This document shows positions 1 through 8,869 of a stretch of DNA of 64,000 nucleotides, one piece after another. The DNA is from Pseudomonas kairouanensis. GTDB taxonomy: Bacteria > Pseudomonadota > Gammaproteobacteria > Pseudomonadales > Pseudomonadaceae. The stretch lies in the NCBI RefSeq assembly GCF_004682055.1, contig NZ_QUZU01000026.1, positions 27,685-91,684 on the forward strand, written 5' to 3'. Positions within the stretch are counted from its first letter, which is position 1. Each line of letters opens with the position of its first letter. Both the position numbers and the translations under genes were made by a program. The notes beneath the pieces were generated by a model, which did no database searches, was not told the origin of the DNA, and was given only the letters and a program-made list of their open reading frames with translations.

Positions 1-1241
1 GGCTGTTCATTGTTGCGTTGGGCAACGGCTTTCTGTCTTCCCTGACCACCCTGCGGCTCGACGCCGCCGGCGCGTCAGCCACGATGATCGGGATTGTTTC
101 ATCGGCCTACTTTATCGGCCTGACGCTGGGCGCCGTCTTCAATGACCGGCTGATTCTGCGCATCGGCCATATCCGCGCCTACGGCAGCTTTGCCTCACTG
201 ATCGCGGTGACCATCCTGCTGCAAGGGTTGTTCTACGACACCTGGGGCTGGTTCGCGCTGCGTTTGATCAACGGCTGGGCCACGGTCGGTGTATTTCTGG
301 TGATCGAAAGCTGGCTGTTGTTGGCCGGCGACGCAAAGATTCGCGGGCGCTTGCTGGCGCTGTACATGATCGTTTTGTATGGCGCGGGCGTGCTGGGCCA
401 GGCGGCGCTAGGGAAAATCACCGGCTTGAGCGACAGCGCACCGTTCATGGTGGCCGGCATGCTCGCTTCATTGTCGGTGCTGCCGATTGTGATTTTGCCA
501 CGGGTGTCGCCGATTCTGGACCAGGTCGAACCCCTCAAGCCACGGCAACTGCTGGGCGTGACGCCGACCGGGCTGGTGGGCTGTTTCGGCTCCGGTGTCA
601 CCATCGCGGCAATCTACACGCTGCTGCCGCTGTACCTGCAACGAGCCGGTCTGGATGTCGGCGAAGTCGGCAGCATGATGGCCTGGACGATCCTCGGCGC
701 CATGCTCCTGCAATACCCGGTCGGGCGCTGGTCCGACCACAAGGATCGCCTGCAAGTGCTGACCATTCTGACAATCGCATGCACCGCGTTGTCGCTGCTG
801 ATCGTACTGCTGCCATTGTCTTCATTGATGCTTGCCGCGCTGCTGTTCCTGCTCGGCGGCGCGGTGTTCGCGCTTTACCCGGTGGCTGTCAGCCACGCCG
901 CCGACCGCGCCCCTGCCGAAGCGCTGGTGCCGATGATCCAGGGGCTGCTGCTGATCAACTCGCTGGGCTCGGCAATCAGCCCGATGATGATCTCGCCGGT
1001 GATGAACTCGTTCGGCGCAAACGGCCTGTTCTGGGTATTTGCGCTGGTCAATCTGTGCATGGTCACCTTCTTCCTCTGGCGACGTGGCAAACGCCCCGTG
1101 CCGGCCAACCCTGCACCTTTTGCGGCCGCAGCCACCTTCTCGCCGACCGGTGCAGAACTGCGGGTCACCGAAGATTTGCGTCAGGCGGCGCAGGAGCATC
1201 CGCCCATGGTCGATGCGTTGAGTGGCGAACCCAGCGCGTAA
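1..1241 (+). CDS. MFS transporter, YcaD-like, 5' end outside window
   Basis: Cytoplasmic-membrane major facilitator transporter; substrate unknown. The reading frame is open from the first complete codon at position 3, so the true start lies upstream and only about 412 residues are visible. Many hydrophobic helices are seen, a short basic loop between helices (NDRLILRIGH) corresponds to the MFS loop 2-3 motif, and a second copy of that motif (GRWSDHKDRL) follows the central loop, as expected after the two-fold repeat. The order and spacing resemble the YcaD/CsbX-like branch, which is inference. The C-terminal 50 residues are hydrophilic. No partner gene can be assigned because the upstream neighbour is missing. 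Confidence 0.85.
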   Translation, partial: LFIVALGNGFLSSLTTLRLDAAGASATMIGIVSSAYFIGLTLGAVFNDRLILRIGHIRAYGSFASLIAVTILLQGLFYDTWGWFALRLINGWATVGVFLVIESWLLLAGDAKIRGRLLALYMIVLYGAGVLGQAALGKITGLSDSAPFMVAGMLASLSVLPIVILPRVSPILDQVEPLKPRQLLGVTPTGLVGCFGSGVTIAAIYTLLPLYLQRAGLDVGEVGSMMAWTILGAMLLQYPVGRWSDHKDRLQVLTILTIACTALSLLIVLLPLSSLMLAALLFLLGGAVFALYPVAVSHAADRAPAEALVPMIQGLLLINSLGSAISPMMISPVMNSFGANGLFWVFALVNLCMVTFFLWRRGKRPVPANPAPFAAAATFSPTGAELRVTEDLRQAAQEHPPMVDALSGEPSA

Positions 1242-1303
1242 GGACCACGCACGCGCACGTCAAAAATCGAACTGAATTGCGCAGGTTCTGCACGTTTGTT
1301 GCG

Positions 1304-1687
1304 TCAAACCCGGCGAGCGTACGCCGCTTTGGCGTGAAGCCTGATGACTCGCAGTGTGGTAAAGACGGCGAGGATTGGGGTGAATGCAAACACGCCAAAT
1401 AACCAAGCCGCAGCATTAGCAATGCCCGCGGCGCCTGCGGGGTTGGTTAGGCCGGCGACGTTTGCCACCATGCCTGCCAGCGCCGCACCGAGCAATACTC
1501 GGGTTAGCAGGTGCGGCCACGCCAGCCCTACCCCTAGCCCAATTGCCATCAACGCAAGGCAAATCGGCGCAAGCATGCCGACAGCGGCCCTGACTGCCTT
1601 GGTAACTTCCAGTGTCAGTCCAATACGCGCCTGGACATTTCCACCCCAGCGATCATCCCGTTGATTGGTATGGATACTGCCCTTCAC
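1304..1687 (-). CDS. Hypothetical small membrane protein
   Basis: Not recognised. A 127-residue frame with a GTG start, a polar N-terminus and two to three hydrophobic segments (about residues 35-58, 63-80 and 88-110) followed by a basic tail. An open frame on the other strand covers nearly the same bases, so coding potential alone does not settle the strand; the membrane-protein character and basic C-terminus favour this one. There is no strong ribosome-binding site. It lies alone between the MFS gene and an SDR gene. It could equally be non-coding sequence. Confidence 0.35.
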   Translation of the reverse strand: MKGSIHTNQRDDRWGGNVQARIGLTLEVTKAVRAAVGMLAPICLALMAIGLGVGLAWPHLLTRVLLGAALAGMVANVAGLTNPAGAAGIANAAAWLFGVFAFTPILAVFTTLRVIRLHAKAAYARRV

Positions 1688-1817
1688 CGCGATTTTGCCT
1701 ACTCGCCAGCATGTGCCACGGAGAGTGAGTGTGTTTCTTCAGATCTGCAATCGATGCTCAACACCTGTGACACCGCAATAGGTAGGCCATGCAAGCCGGC
1801 AGGTTGAGCGTCCACCG

Positions 1818-2594
1818 TCAAACTGTCGGCACTGTCCCCCCATCAATCACGAACTCACTGCCCGTAATCGCAGCGGCTCGCGGCGAAACCAGGAAGCCGA
1901 TCAAGTCAGCCACTTCAGAAGGCGTCGACGGGCGCCCAAGTGCAATCCCCCCAAGTGCATTCATGATGATGTCTTTACCCCCTTGATAGTCAGTACCCGC
2001 CTCCAGCGCCAGTCGTTTGACCAAAGCGACCGACGCTTCGGTTTCAACCCAGCCCGGCGAAACCCGAACCACGCGAATGCCTTTTGGCGAGACCTCTTTG
2101 GATAAACTCTTGCTGTAGGTCGACAGCGCGGCCTTGGCGGCGGCATAAGCGGTTGTAGCCTCCGGCAGTGGCAACTGACTCTGGATGGAGGTGACGTGGA
2201 TGACGACCCCTTCCCTGCGCTCCAGCATGCCCGGTAGCAGGGCGCGGTCGAGCCGCACCGCCGGCATTAGGTTCAGGTTGAGCTCCCGTTGCCACTGCTC
2301 TTCGTCCAATGCAGCAAAGCCGCCGCCGGGTGCCGATGAACCGCCCAGGACGTGGATCATGATGTCTATGCCGCCCAGCCGCTGTTGGATCGCGGCGATC
2401 AGCACGTCACACCCTTCGCGGGTCGAAAGGTCCGCCGCAACCAGGTGAACGCCCGGCATTTCTACGTCTACCCGCCTGGCAGAAGTAATGACCTTCGCGC
2501 CTTCGGCCAGCATCAACTCGACGACCGCCTTGCCGATGCCTTTGGTGCCACCGCTGACAAGCACTCGCTTGCCCGTCAAACCTTGATTCAACAT
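1818..2594 (-). CDS. Short-chain dehydrogenase/reductase (SDR)
   Basis: NAD(P)-dependent oxidoreductase of the classical SDR family, cytoplasmic, substrate unknown. The 258-residue length is typical. Near the N-terminus the cofactor-binding glycine motif GGTKGIGKA is seen, and the catalytic pair is YAAAK (Tyr about 150, Lys about 154). The C-terminal GSEFVIDGGT is the usual substrate-loop/end motif of the family. It is divergent from the LysR gene starting at 2703, with 108 bases between them; such pairs are usually regulator and target, so the LysR protein probably controls this gene. Confidence 0.9.
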   Translation of the reverse strand: MLNQGLTGKRVLVSGGTKGIGKAVVELMLAEGAKVITSARRVDVEMPGVHLVAADLSTREGCDVLIAAIQQRLGGIDIMIHVLGGSSAPGGGFAALDEEQWQRELNLNLMPAVRLDRALLPGMLERREGVVIHVTSIQSQLPLPEATTAYAAAKAALSTYSKSLSKEVSPKGIRVVRVSPGWVETEASVALVKRLALEAGTDYQGGKDIIMNALGGIALGRPSTPSEVADLIGFLVSPRAAAITGSEFVIDGGTVPTV

Positions 2595-2702
2595 GTTTTG
2601 ATGCTCCTGAAGCGGGATGTGTTAAGCGATCTTGCTGCCTGCCGGATAGTTTGTTCAACTGGGACAAACCTTGATGACCTATCCCGAATATCAGGACACT
2701 CC

Positions 2703-3611
2703 ATGGCACAGGATCGTTTAAGCCTCAATGAGCTGGACGCGGTAATAGCGGTAGCCCGCCGGGGTTCGTTTCGCCAAGCCGCCATCGACCTCAACATTTC
2801 CACCACCGCATTGAGCACGACCATCGCCCAACTGGAAGCTCACCTTGAGTCGCGGCTGTTCAACCGCACGACTCGCAGCGTGGCGATTACTGAAGCAGGG
2901 AGGATATTTCTCGAGCAGGTGGGGCCTGCCTTGCAGGATCTACGCGCCGCACTGGATGCCGTGCGCTCGCACACCGTCGGGCCCTCGGGCACCCTGCGTA
3001 TCAACGCATTCGCCAGTGCGGCGCGCTCAGCGTTGCTGCCCCTGGTGATGGAGTTTGTGCAGCAGCATCCAAAAGTGCACATCGACCTCGTGACCGAAGG
3101 CCGTTTGGTGGATATCGTTGCTGACGGCTTTGACTTCGGTGTGCGCTCAGCCAGCCTCGTCCCGAACGATGTGATCATGATCCCCATCGGCCAGCCGCAA
3201 CGCTACGCGGTCGTTGGCTCGCCGGCGTACTTCGAAAAACATGGCAACCCACGCACGCCCTCGGCGCTGCTCCAGCATCAATGCATTCGCGTGCGACTGC
3301 CAAATGGGGCGATTTTCCCCTGGCATTTCGAGCGCGACGGTGAAGTGACCCGTCTCGATGTGACCGGGCCGCTTACGCTGGATGAGTCCAGCGTGGTCAA
3401 GGTTGCGGTGAAGCAAGGCATGGGGCTCGGTTTTTTCATGGAACAGGACGTTCACGACGAGATCGGCACGGGCCAGTTCGTGCGCACGCTCCAAGACTGG
3501 ACCCCACCCCGAGACCGGCTGTGCCTGTACTACCCGAATCGCCGCAACCCGTCTGCGGCAGCGAAAGCATTCATCGACCTGGCTCGCGCCCGTCAAGCCG
3601 ACCAGGCGTGA
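2703..3611 (+). CDS. LysR-family transcriptional regulator
   Basis: DNA-binding regulator of 302 residues. The N-terminal winged helix-turn-helix (LNELDAVIAVARRGSFRQAA, about residues 7-26 onward) is followed by a periplasmic-binding-protein-like effector domain (about 90-300). The frame is open for some 350 bases upstream, but the ATG at 2703 gives the canonical LysR N-terminus and the upstream part overlaps the SDR gene on the other strand. The likely target is the divergent SDR gene. Members of this branch often regulate quinone or aldehyde-reducing SDRs, but the inducer cannot be read from sequence. Confidence 0.9.
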   Translation: MAQDRLSLNELDAVIAVARRGSFRQAAIDLNISTTALSTTIAQLEAHLESRLFNRTTRSVAITEAGRIFLEQVGPALQDLRAALDAVRSHTVGPSGTLRINAFASAARSALLPLVMEFVQQHPKVHIDLVTEGRLVDIVADGFDFGVRSASLVPNDVIMIPIGQPQRYAVVGSPAYFEKHGNPRTPSALLQHQCIRVRLPNGAIFPWHFERDGEVTRLDVTGPLTLDESSVVKVAVKQGMGLGFFMEQDVHDEIGTGQFVRTLQDWTPPRDRLCLYYPNRRNPSAAAKAFIDLARARQADQA

Positions 3612-3687
3612 GCGCAAGCGTATGGCTTGACCTTCATTGGGTAGCGGCCCCAATGACGCCTCATGCTTTGCGCGCTTGATTGGGCGT

Positions 3688-4185
3688 TCAGGCCGCCCGG
3701 GGATGTGCTTCGCGCGCCTTCTTACGCAGATAGACCATCTGAGCTATAACACCGACCACCAGTATCAGTGCAAGCAAACCCAAGGCTGCTTTGAGTAGTG
3801 GCGATTGCGGGTCGGTGACAATCGGGTGCCCATCGGGAACCCGGCGCAGCGTTTCCGAAACCGATGGCACCATCAGCAAAAACGCAGTCAGGCTCAAGAG
3901 GATCGTTTCAAAATAGACACCTGCCCGGCCAAACCAGCCAATGCGATCGACGCCATAGCCAGCCAGCAACAGCAAAATGGTCACTGCACCGATTACCGGG
4001 CTAACAGGTTGTTTGGCCACCAGAAATACAGTAAGACCACCAATCATCATGGAGATGAAATAGGCGATACCCGCACTTGAACGAGGCGTGATGCGCCCAT
4101 GCTTGATGAACATATACGCGGCGAGTGGAATAGCAGGCAGGCTGCCGATTGTATGTAGCCAGCCAAGGGCTGAAATCCCGAACAT
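3688..4185 (-). CDS. Hypothetical multi-pass membrane protein
   Basis: A 165-residue integral membrane protein with about five hydrophobic helices and a basic C-terminal tail rich in Lys and Arg after the last helix. I do not recognise the family. The start at 4185 was chosen over an in-frame start 33 bases upstream because GAGGTGAC, a good ribosome-binding site, precedes it by seven bases. It is divergent from the AraC-type regulator at 4311, with 125 bases between, so that regulator probably controls it. Confidence 0.8.
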   Translation of the reverse strand: MFGISALGWLHTIGSLPAIPLAAYMFIKHGRITPRSSAGIAYFISMMIGGLTVFLVAKQPVSPVIGAVTILLLLAGYGVDRIGWFGRAGVYFETILLSLTAFLLMVPSVSETLRRVPDGHPIVTDPQSPLLKAALGLLALILVVGVIAQMVYLRKKAREAHPRAA

Positions 4186-4310
4186 GGTGTCACCTCGTTG
4201 ATAACCAGAACTAAACAATGCTTACCGCACGCTGCCAGGCTCTTAGAACCTGGCTGAGATAAGCCTCATAATTTCGATATCTAGGCTATTGAACACTCGA
4301 CTGGAACGAC

Positions 4311-5222
4311 ATGACGGATTCTCTCGAAAACTTGACCATTCCTCCGCAAATGCAGCTTGAAGGATTCGCCTCCGGCGATCTGTTATCCCAGATACTCGCG
4401 CAGATCCGAATGACCGGTAACCGTGTTTATTCCAAGACGCTGGAAGACGGCGAGCGCCTAGAGCTGGAGCACAACAGCTCACACGTGTGCGCACTGCAAA
4501 AAGGTACGCTGTGCCTTGAGGGTGGGCACGCCGACACGGAATCTATCACCGTCGAACAAGGCGACATCCTGCTGCTGGCTCACGACTCGGCATCAATGCC
4601 TTGGATCGCATCGCGCGGCCCCGTCACCGTGGTGATCTGTCAGTTCTGGTTTGACGCCAGTACCGTCCAGGCCATGTTGTTCGCCCTGCCCCGCTTGATC
4701 CATATCAAACACGCCGAAGCCGCGGCCTGGTCCGAAGGCATCCTGCAGTACATGCTTGTCGAAACCCATGACTCACAGCCCGGCGGCGCCTTGATGATTT
4801 CGCGCCTTATCGATCTGACGGTCATTCGAATCCTGCGAACCTGGGTTCAGCAAGGCATGGCCTCGGGCTGGCTTGGAGGGTTGTCTGACGAACGCATTGC
4901 TCGCGCGCTTAGGGCCATACACGAAACACCCGCACAGCAATGGCGCGTCGATTCCCTCGCCACTGTTGCGGGGATGTCCAGATCAAGCTTCAGCGAACAC
5001 TTCACCAAGCTGGTGGGGCGATCACCGCTGCGATACCAGAATGAGTGGCGGCTGAGACTGGCCAAGACGATGCTCGCAAAACCCAACACGCGCATTGGTG
5101 AGGTTGGGTTTGCCATTGGCTATGAATCAGAAGCCGCTTTCAGTCGGGCTTACAAAGCCTATTTTGGTCGTTCACCTCGGGAGGATATCGGCCTGGGCAA
5201 GCAGCAATTCCACGCCCGCTGA
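4311..5222 (+). CDS. AraC-family transcriptional regulator with cupin sensor
   Basis: Regulator of 303 residues: an N-terminal cupin-like ligand domain (about 35-180, AraC cupin_6 type) and a C-terminal double helix-turn-helix (about 200-295) with the family signature region around IGEVGFAIGYESEAAFSRAY. It is divergent from the membrane protein ending at 3688 and convergent with the RidA gene, and there is no co-transcribed neighbour on its own strand. The inducing ligand is unknown. Relatives frequently activate adjacent oxidoreductase or membrane genes. Confidence 0.88.
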   Translation: MTDSLENLTIPPQMQLEGFASGDLLSQILAQIRMTGNRVYSKTLEDGERLELEHNSSHVCALQKGTLCLEGGHADTESITVEQGDILLLAHDSASMPWIASRGPVTVVICQFWFDASTVQAMLFALPRLIHIKHAEAAAWSEGILQYMLVETHDSQPGGALMISRLIDLTVIRILRTWVQQGMASGWLGGLSDERIARALRAIHETPAQQWRVDSLATVAGMSRSSFSEHFTKLVGRSPLRYQNEWRLRLAKTMLAKPNTRIGEVGFAIGYESEAAFSRAYKAYFGRSPREDIGLGKQQFHAR

Positions 5223-5309
5223 GGCAGCGGGCGAGTTAAATTGCAGATCCACCGCCGCCTGGAGGGGCAACCCTTCAAGGTCTGCACATTCGGGGGACTA
5301 TCGGAGAAA

Positions 5310-5702
5310 TTATCGCGCTACGGCGATGCATTTGATCTCCACAAGAAGGCCAGGGCGAGCCAGTTCAACGACGCCTACGCATGTCCATGCACAGGTGTTT
5401 CTAGGAAAAACCTCATCCTTGACGCGCCTGAACATCGGCATGTGCTGGTGTATATCGACGTGATAGGTTGTCATTTCGACGACATCTTCAAATTCGCAGC
5501 CACCGGCTTCCAACACGAGCCGGAGATTTTCCCATGCGGCCAAAAACTGTTGTTCAGGGTCTTCGATAACGGCCAATTCCGGCGTGCGCCCTACCTGACC
5601 CGCGCAGTAGAGCGTTTTTCCTACCTTTACAGCAGGCGCATAACCAGCACGCTCGCACAGCAGTTTCATGCTATCTGGAACAATGATCTGACGCTCAGTC
5701 AT
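5310..5702 (-). CDS. RidA-family protein (reactive intermediate/imine deaminase)
   Basis: Small cytoplasmic protein of about 130 residues in the RidA/YjgF/UK114 family, whose members hydrolyse reactive enamine/imine intermediates or act in catabolic pathways. Visible signatures are LYCAGQVGRTPE near residue 30, NLRLVLEAGG in the middle, and a C-terminal ARPGLLVEIKCIAV strand resembling the family's P-x-LVEI ending. The ATG at 5702 gives a normal N-terminus; a GTG fifteen bases upstream is also possible and has GAGG about ten bases before it. It follows the AraC gene at 5811 on the same strand after a gap of about 110 bases. RidA proteins with this looser C-terminus may not be true imine deaminases. 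Confidence 0.85.
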   Translation of the reverse strand: MTERQIIVPDSMKLLCERAGYAPAVKVGKTLYCAGQVGRTPELAVIEDPEQQFLAAWENLRLVLEAGGCEFEDVVEMTTYHVDIHQHMPMFRRVKDEVFPRNTCAWTCVGVVELARPGLLVEIKCIAVAR

Positions 5703-5810
5703 GGTCGTGGAGCTCACTCAGGTTAACCTCGTTAATCAATAAATCCGGAAGGTGTGTCATACGGACACTTATGGATCAAGTACCGAAGAGCCGTGTCTGA
5801 CCGGCCACCC

Positions 5811-6749
5811 CTAATGCGAAGAGACGAAGATTGAAGGTGTACTGGACGCGGGTAATGCATAGGTCGCTTTCATCCACGCAACCTCCGCATGGGGTGTTCG
5901 ACCAAAAAAGCGCTTGAACTCGCGGCTGAATTGGGAGGGGCTTTCGTAGCCCACATCGTATGCCGCTGCAGCTGCCGAGATGTCGTTACGCAGCATCAGC
6001 AAACGCGCCTGGTGCAGCCGGGTCGACTTCAGATACTGCATGGGAGAAGAGTCAGTAACCGTCCTGAAATGCAGGTGGAAATTGGGAATGCTCATACTGG
6101 CCTCCTGGGCCAGTGCTTCCACGTTCAGTGGCTCCTGATAAGAATTGTGAATTTTACGGATGGCGCGGTTAACTTTGCCGAAATGTCCTTGTTTGCTCAG
6201 TGCGGCACGCATGGAGCCGCCCTGCTCGCCAGCGATGATGCGATAGTAGATCTCGCGTACCAGTGACGGGCCCAGGATTTGCGCATCGACCGGATGGCTT
6301 ATGGCCGCGAGAAAGCGCAAGGTAGACTCACGCAACCTGTCGTCCATCGGTGAGGAGTACATGCCTTTTGGTGGAGCCGCCGTCGGGCCGAATCTCTCGT
6401 CAATTTCCAGGATCAGCTCGCCTGCCAACTTGAAATCCAGCCTCATGTACACAGCGAACATGGGTTCTTCTTCGCTGGCGTCGGTTTCCATCGTGAACGG
6501 TACCGGCACCGACACCACCAGATAGTGCTGGGCGTCGTAAATGTACACATCATCGCCCAGAAAACCGCGCTTGCATCCCTGACACAAGATCACAATGCCA
6601 GGCTCATAGAGCACGGGCGTACGTGTCAGCGGGCGGTTTGAACGCAAAAAGCGTATGTCGTCCAGGGGGCTCAGGTTATAGCCTTCGAGTGGTGCCAGTT
6701 GCTCCATCAACTGGACCATGCGCTGAGTGATTTGTGCATCATGGCTCAT
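5811..6749 (-). CDS. AraC-family transcriptional regulator (AraC_N type)
   Basis: Regulator of 312 residues with the AraC_N-type N-terminal domain (about 25-185, including VLYEPGIVILCQGCK) and a C-terminal double helix-turn-helix (about 205-298, with YDVGYESPSQFSREFKR). The start at 6749 is fixed by AGGAGG seven bases upstream. It lies 24 bases downstream of an SDR gene on the same strand, and the two are probably co-transcribed. This family commonly controls a neighbouring oxidoreductase, so the SDR is the likely target, possibly through autoregulation of the shared transcript. Confidence 0.88.
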   Translation of the reverse strand: MSHDAQITQRMVQLMEQLAPLEGYNLSPLDDIRFLRSNRPLTRTPVLYEPGIVILCQGCKRGFLGDDVYIYDAQHYLVVSVPVPFTMETDASEEEPMFAVYMRLDFKLAGELILEIDERFGPTAAPPKGMYSSPMDDRLRESTLRFLAAISHPVDAQILGPSLVREIYYRIIAGEQGGSMRAALSKQGHFGKVNRAIRKIHNSYQEPLNVEALAQEASMSIPNFHLHFRTVTDSSPMQYLKSTRLHQARLLMLRNDISAAAAAYDVGYESPSQFSREFKRFFGRTPHAEVAWMKATYALPASSTPSIFVSSH

Positions 6750-6773
6750 GTTCAATCCTCCTGGACGCTGGGG

Positions 6774-7607
6774 TCAGCCGTCGGTCGAGCGGGTCAAGGC
6801 TTCCCACTGTTCGATCTCTTTGAGCGACTGCTCAAGCTTGCCACGGACCAGCCCCAGCGCATCACTGCCAAGCAAAAGATGGGCTGGCGGATGGGCACTG
6901 TCGATGAGTTGCAGCATCGCGCGCGCGGCTTTTTGCGGGTCGCCCAACTGCTTGCCATTCTTCTCTTCGCGTGCCTGGCGCACAGGGTCGAAGCTGGCAT
7001 CATAGTCGGCAATGCTGCGCGGCGTACGCTGCATCGAACGGCCAGCCCAGTCGGTGCGAAACGATCCTGGCGCGACGGCAGTGACAAAAATGTTGAACGG
7101 CGCGAGCTCTTTGCTCAGCGTATCGGAGATGCCTTCCAGGGCGAACTTGCTGCCGCAGTAGTAGGCGATACCCGGCATCGTGATGGTGCCACCCATTGAA
7201 GTAATGTTGATGATGTGGCCGCTGCGGCGCTGGCGAAAATACGGTACGAACGCTTTGGCCACCGCGACGGCACCGAAAACGTTGACGTCGAACTGACGGC
7301 GCATCTCGTCAAGCGGCGACTCTTCGAAAATGCCTTCATGGCCATAGCCCGCATTGTTGACCAGCACATCCACCGGACCATAGCGGCTTTCCACATCAGC
7401 GATAACGCTGTCGATGCGCGCAAAGTCGGTAACGTCGAGGACCACACCATGGGCACGCTCATCCGACAGCGCCTCGAACGTCTGCACCGCTTCCTGATTG
7501 CGTGCGGTGCCAATAACACGATGCCCCGAGGCAAGCGCCTCAAGGGCCAGGGCTTTGCCGAAGCCGCTGCTGATACCGGTGATGAACAAGGTTTTGGAAT
7601 GATTCAT
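6774..7607 (-). CDS. SDR family oxidoreductase
   Basis: Classical short-chain dehydrogenase of 277 residues, cytoplasmic, substrate unknown. Motifs: TGISSGFG cofactor loop (residues 10-17), NNAG (84-87), and the catalytic YCGSK (Tyr150, Lys154). The absence of a C-terminal hydrophobic tail and the GHEGIFEE segment place it in the common bacterial group annotated as SDR oxidoreductases acting on ketones or steroid-like substrates; that is family knowledge only. It is the first gene of a probable two-gene transcript with the AraC regulator. Confidence 0.9.
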   Translation of the reverse strand: MNHSKTLFITGISSGFGKALALEALASGHRVIGTARNQEAVQTFEALSDERAHGVVLDVTDFARIDSVIADVESRYGPVDVLVNNAGYGHEGIFEESPLDEMRRQFDVNVFGAVAVAKAFVPYFRQRRSGHIINITSMGGTITMPGIAYYCGSKFALEGISDTLSKELAPFNIFVTAVAPGSFRTDWAGRSMQRTPRSIADYDASFDPVRQAREEKNGKQLGDPQKAARAMLQLIDSAHPPAHLLLGSDALGLVRGKLEQSLKEIEQWEALTRSTDG

Positions 7608-7968
7608 GAGGCGGTTCCTTTGGGTCGAATGACGCCCATGGTAGTGAGCCGACGTCCCGCGACCTATGCCAGATCATCTGCAACTCTTGCCTATTCCTAT
7701 CTGGCCCGAGAGGAATCTACCGCCGCCCGAGCACCGCCCGGCCTGCGGGGCTCCATCGACGTAGTGATCCATCTCTGTAACACCACCCATGCCGACTTCA
7801 ACGGTGGCTTTACCCTGGAAGACTACCCGGCCTACTAGAGCCAGCCCTTCCGGCAACGACCTACGACCCAAGCAGAAACGTACTACTGAAGACCACTCAA
7901 CAAAGACCTCCTACTTAAGCATCCGCCTACAAGGGCGGGGCCATAACAATAAAAAAGAGGTCTTCCCC
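7608..7968. other. Intergenic region between divergent genes
   Basis: About 360 bases between the SDR gene (minus) and the hydrolase gene (plus). It must hold both promoters. I see no tRNA, repeat or convincing small gene. An open frame continues upstream from the hydrolase but lacks a better start than the one chosen at 7969. Confidence 0.5.
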
Positions 7969-8856
7969 ATGAACGAAGCTACCAGCCTAGCCCGCGTCGC
8001 CGTTGTGCAGTTCGACCCGCAAGTCGGCACACAAAACCGCCAATCCAACCTCGACACCAGCCTCAACCTGGCCCTGCAAGCCGTGAACAATGGGGCCAAC
8101 CTGATTGTGCTGCCGGAGCTGGCCAATACCGGTTACCTGTTCAGCAATCGCCAGGACGCCTTCGAGCATGCCGAGCCCGTCCCGGACGGGCCGAGCACAC
8201 GGGCCTGGATGGATTTTGCGCGGGACCGAAACGTGTACCTGGTCGCCGGGCTGGCGGAGCGCGAGGGCATGCAACTGTTCGACACAGCCGTGCTGTTGGG
8301 CCCGGATGGGCTGATCGGCAAGTACCGCAAGGCGCACCTGTGGAACAAGGAAAAGCTCTGGTTCACGCCCGGTAATCTGGGCTTTCCGGTGTTTGAAACC
8401 CCCATCGGCCGCATCGGTTTGCTGATCTGCTGGGACATCTGGTTCCCCGAAGTCCCGCGCATCTTGACCCAACAAGGCGCCGATATCATTTGCAGCCTGA
8501 ACAACTGGGTGTGGACCCCACCGCCACTGTTCGACGAAGCCGGTAAATGCATGGCCTCGTACCTGACCATGACCGCCGCCCACGTCAACAACGTGTTCAT
8601 CGCTGCTGCCAACCGGATCGGGGAGGAGTATGGCGGGCGCTACCTGGGCTGCTCGCTGATTGCTGGCACCAACGGCTGGCCTATCGGCAAGGTCGCATCG
8701 CCCAATGAACAGGCGATTCTGTACGCCGATATCGACCTGTCCAGCGCCCGCAGCGCACCGATATGGAATGACCTGAACGACTTGCAACGCGATCGCCGCG
8801 TCGATCTGTATGACGGCATGCTCGGCTATTGCCAGCACCCGTGCCTGCCGCGCTGA
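7969..8856 (+). CDS. Carbon-nitrogen hydrolase (nitrilase superfamily)
   Basis: Cytoplasmic amidohydrolase of 295 residues. The Glu-Lys-Cys triad is complete: Glu50 in LPELANTGY, Lys121 in YRKAHLW and Cys154 in LLICWDIWFPE. This arrangement belongs to the amidase/carbamoylase-like branches that release ammonia from an amide; the CWD sequence after the nucleophile argues against a true nitrilase, but the substrate is not predictable. The ATG at 7969 was chosen because AAGAGG lies a short distance upstream and the family N-terminus begins there. It is followed after 13 bases by a membrane protein gene, probably co-transcribed, which suggests a substrate uptake plus hydrolysis unit. Confidence 0.9.
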   Translation: MNEATSLARVAVVQFDPQVGTQNRQSNLDTSLNLALQAVNNGANLIVLPELANTGYLFSNRQDAFEHAEPVPDGPSTRAWMDFARDRNVYLVAGLAEREGMQLFDTAVLLGPDGLIGKYRKAHLWNKEKLWFTPGNLGFPVFETPIGRIGLLICWDIWFPEVPRILTQQGADIICSLNNWVWTPPPLFDEAGKCMASYLTMTAAHVNNVFIAAANRIGEEYGGRYLGCSLIAGTNGWPIGKVASPNEQAILYADIDLSSARSAPIWNDLNDLQRDRRVDLYDGMLGYCQHPCLPR

Positions 8857-8869
8857 TGGGGGCACGATC

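Noticed and set aside
1344..1664. Open frame on the plus strand opposite the hypothetical membrane protein
   Set aside because: Pro/Ser/Arg/Thr-rich and without domain; the opposite frame looks more like a membrane protein, though neither is certain.
3633..3653. Inverted repeat CATTGGG/CCCAATG between the LysR and membrane protein genes
   Set aside because: Short arms, no T-run and no clear position for an operator; chance or weak terminator.
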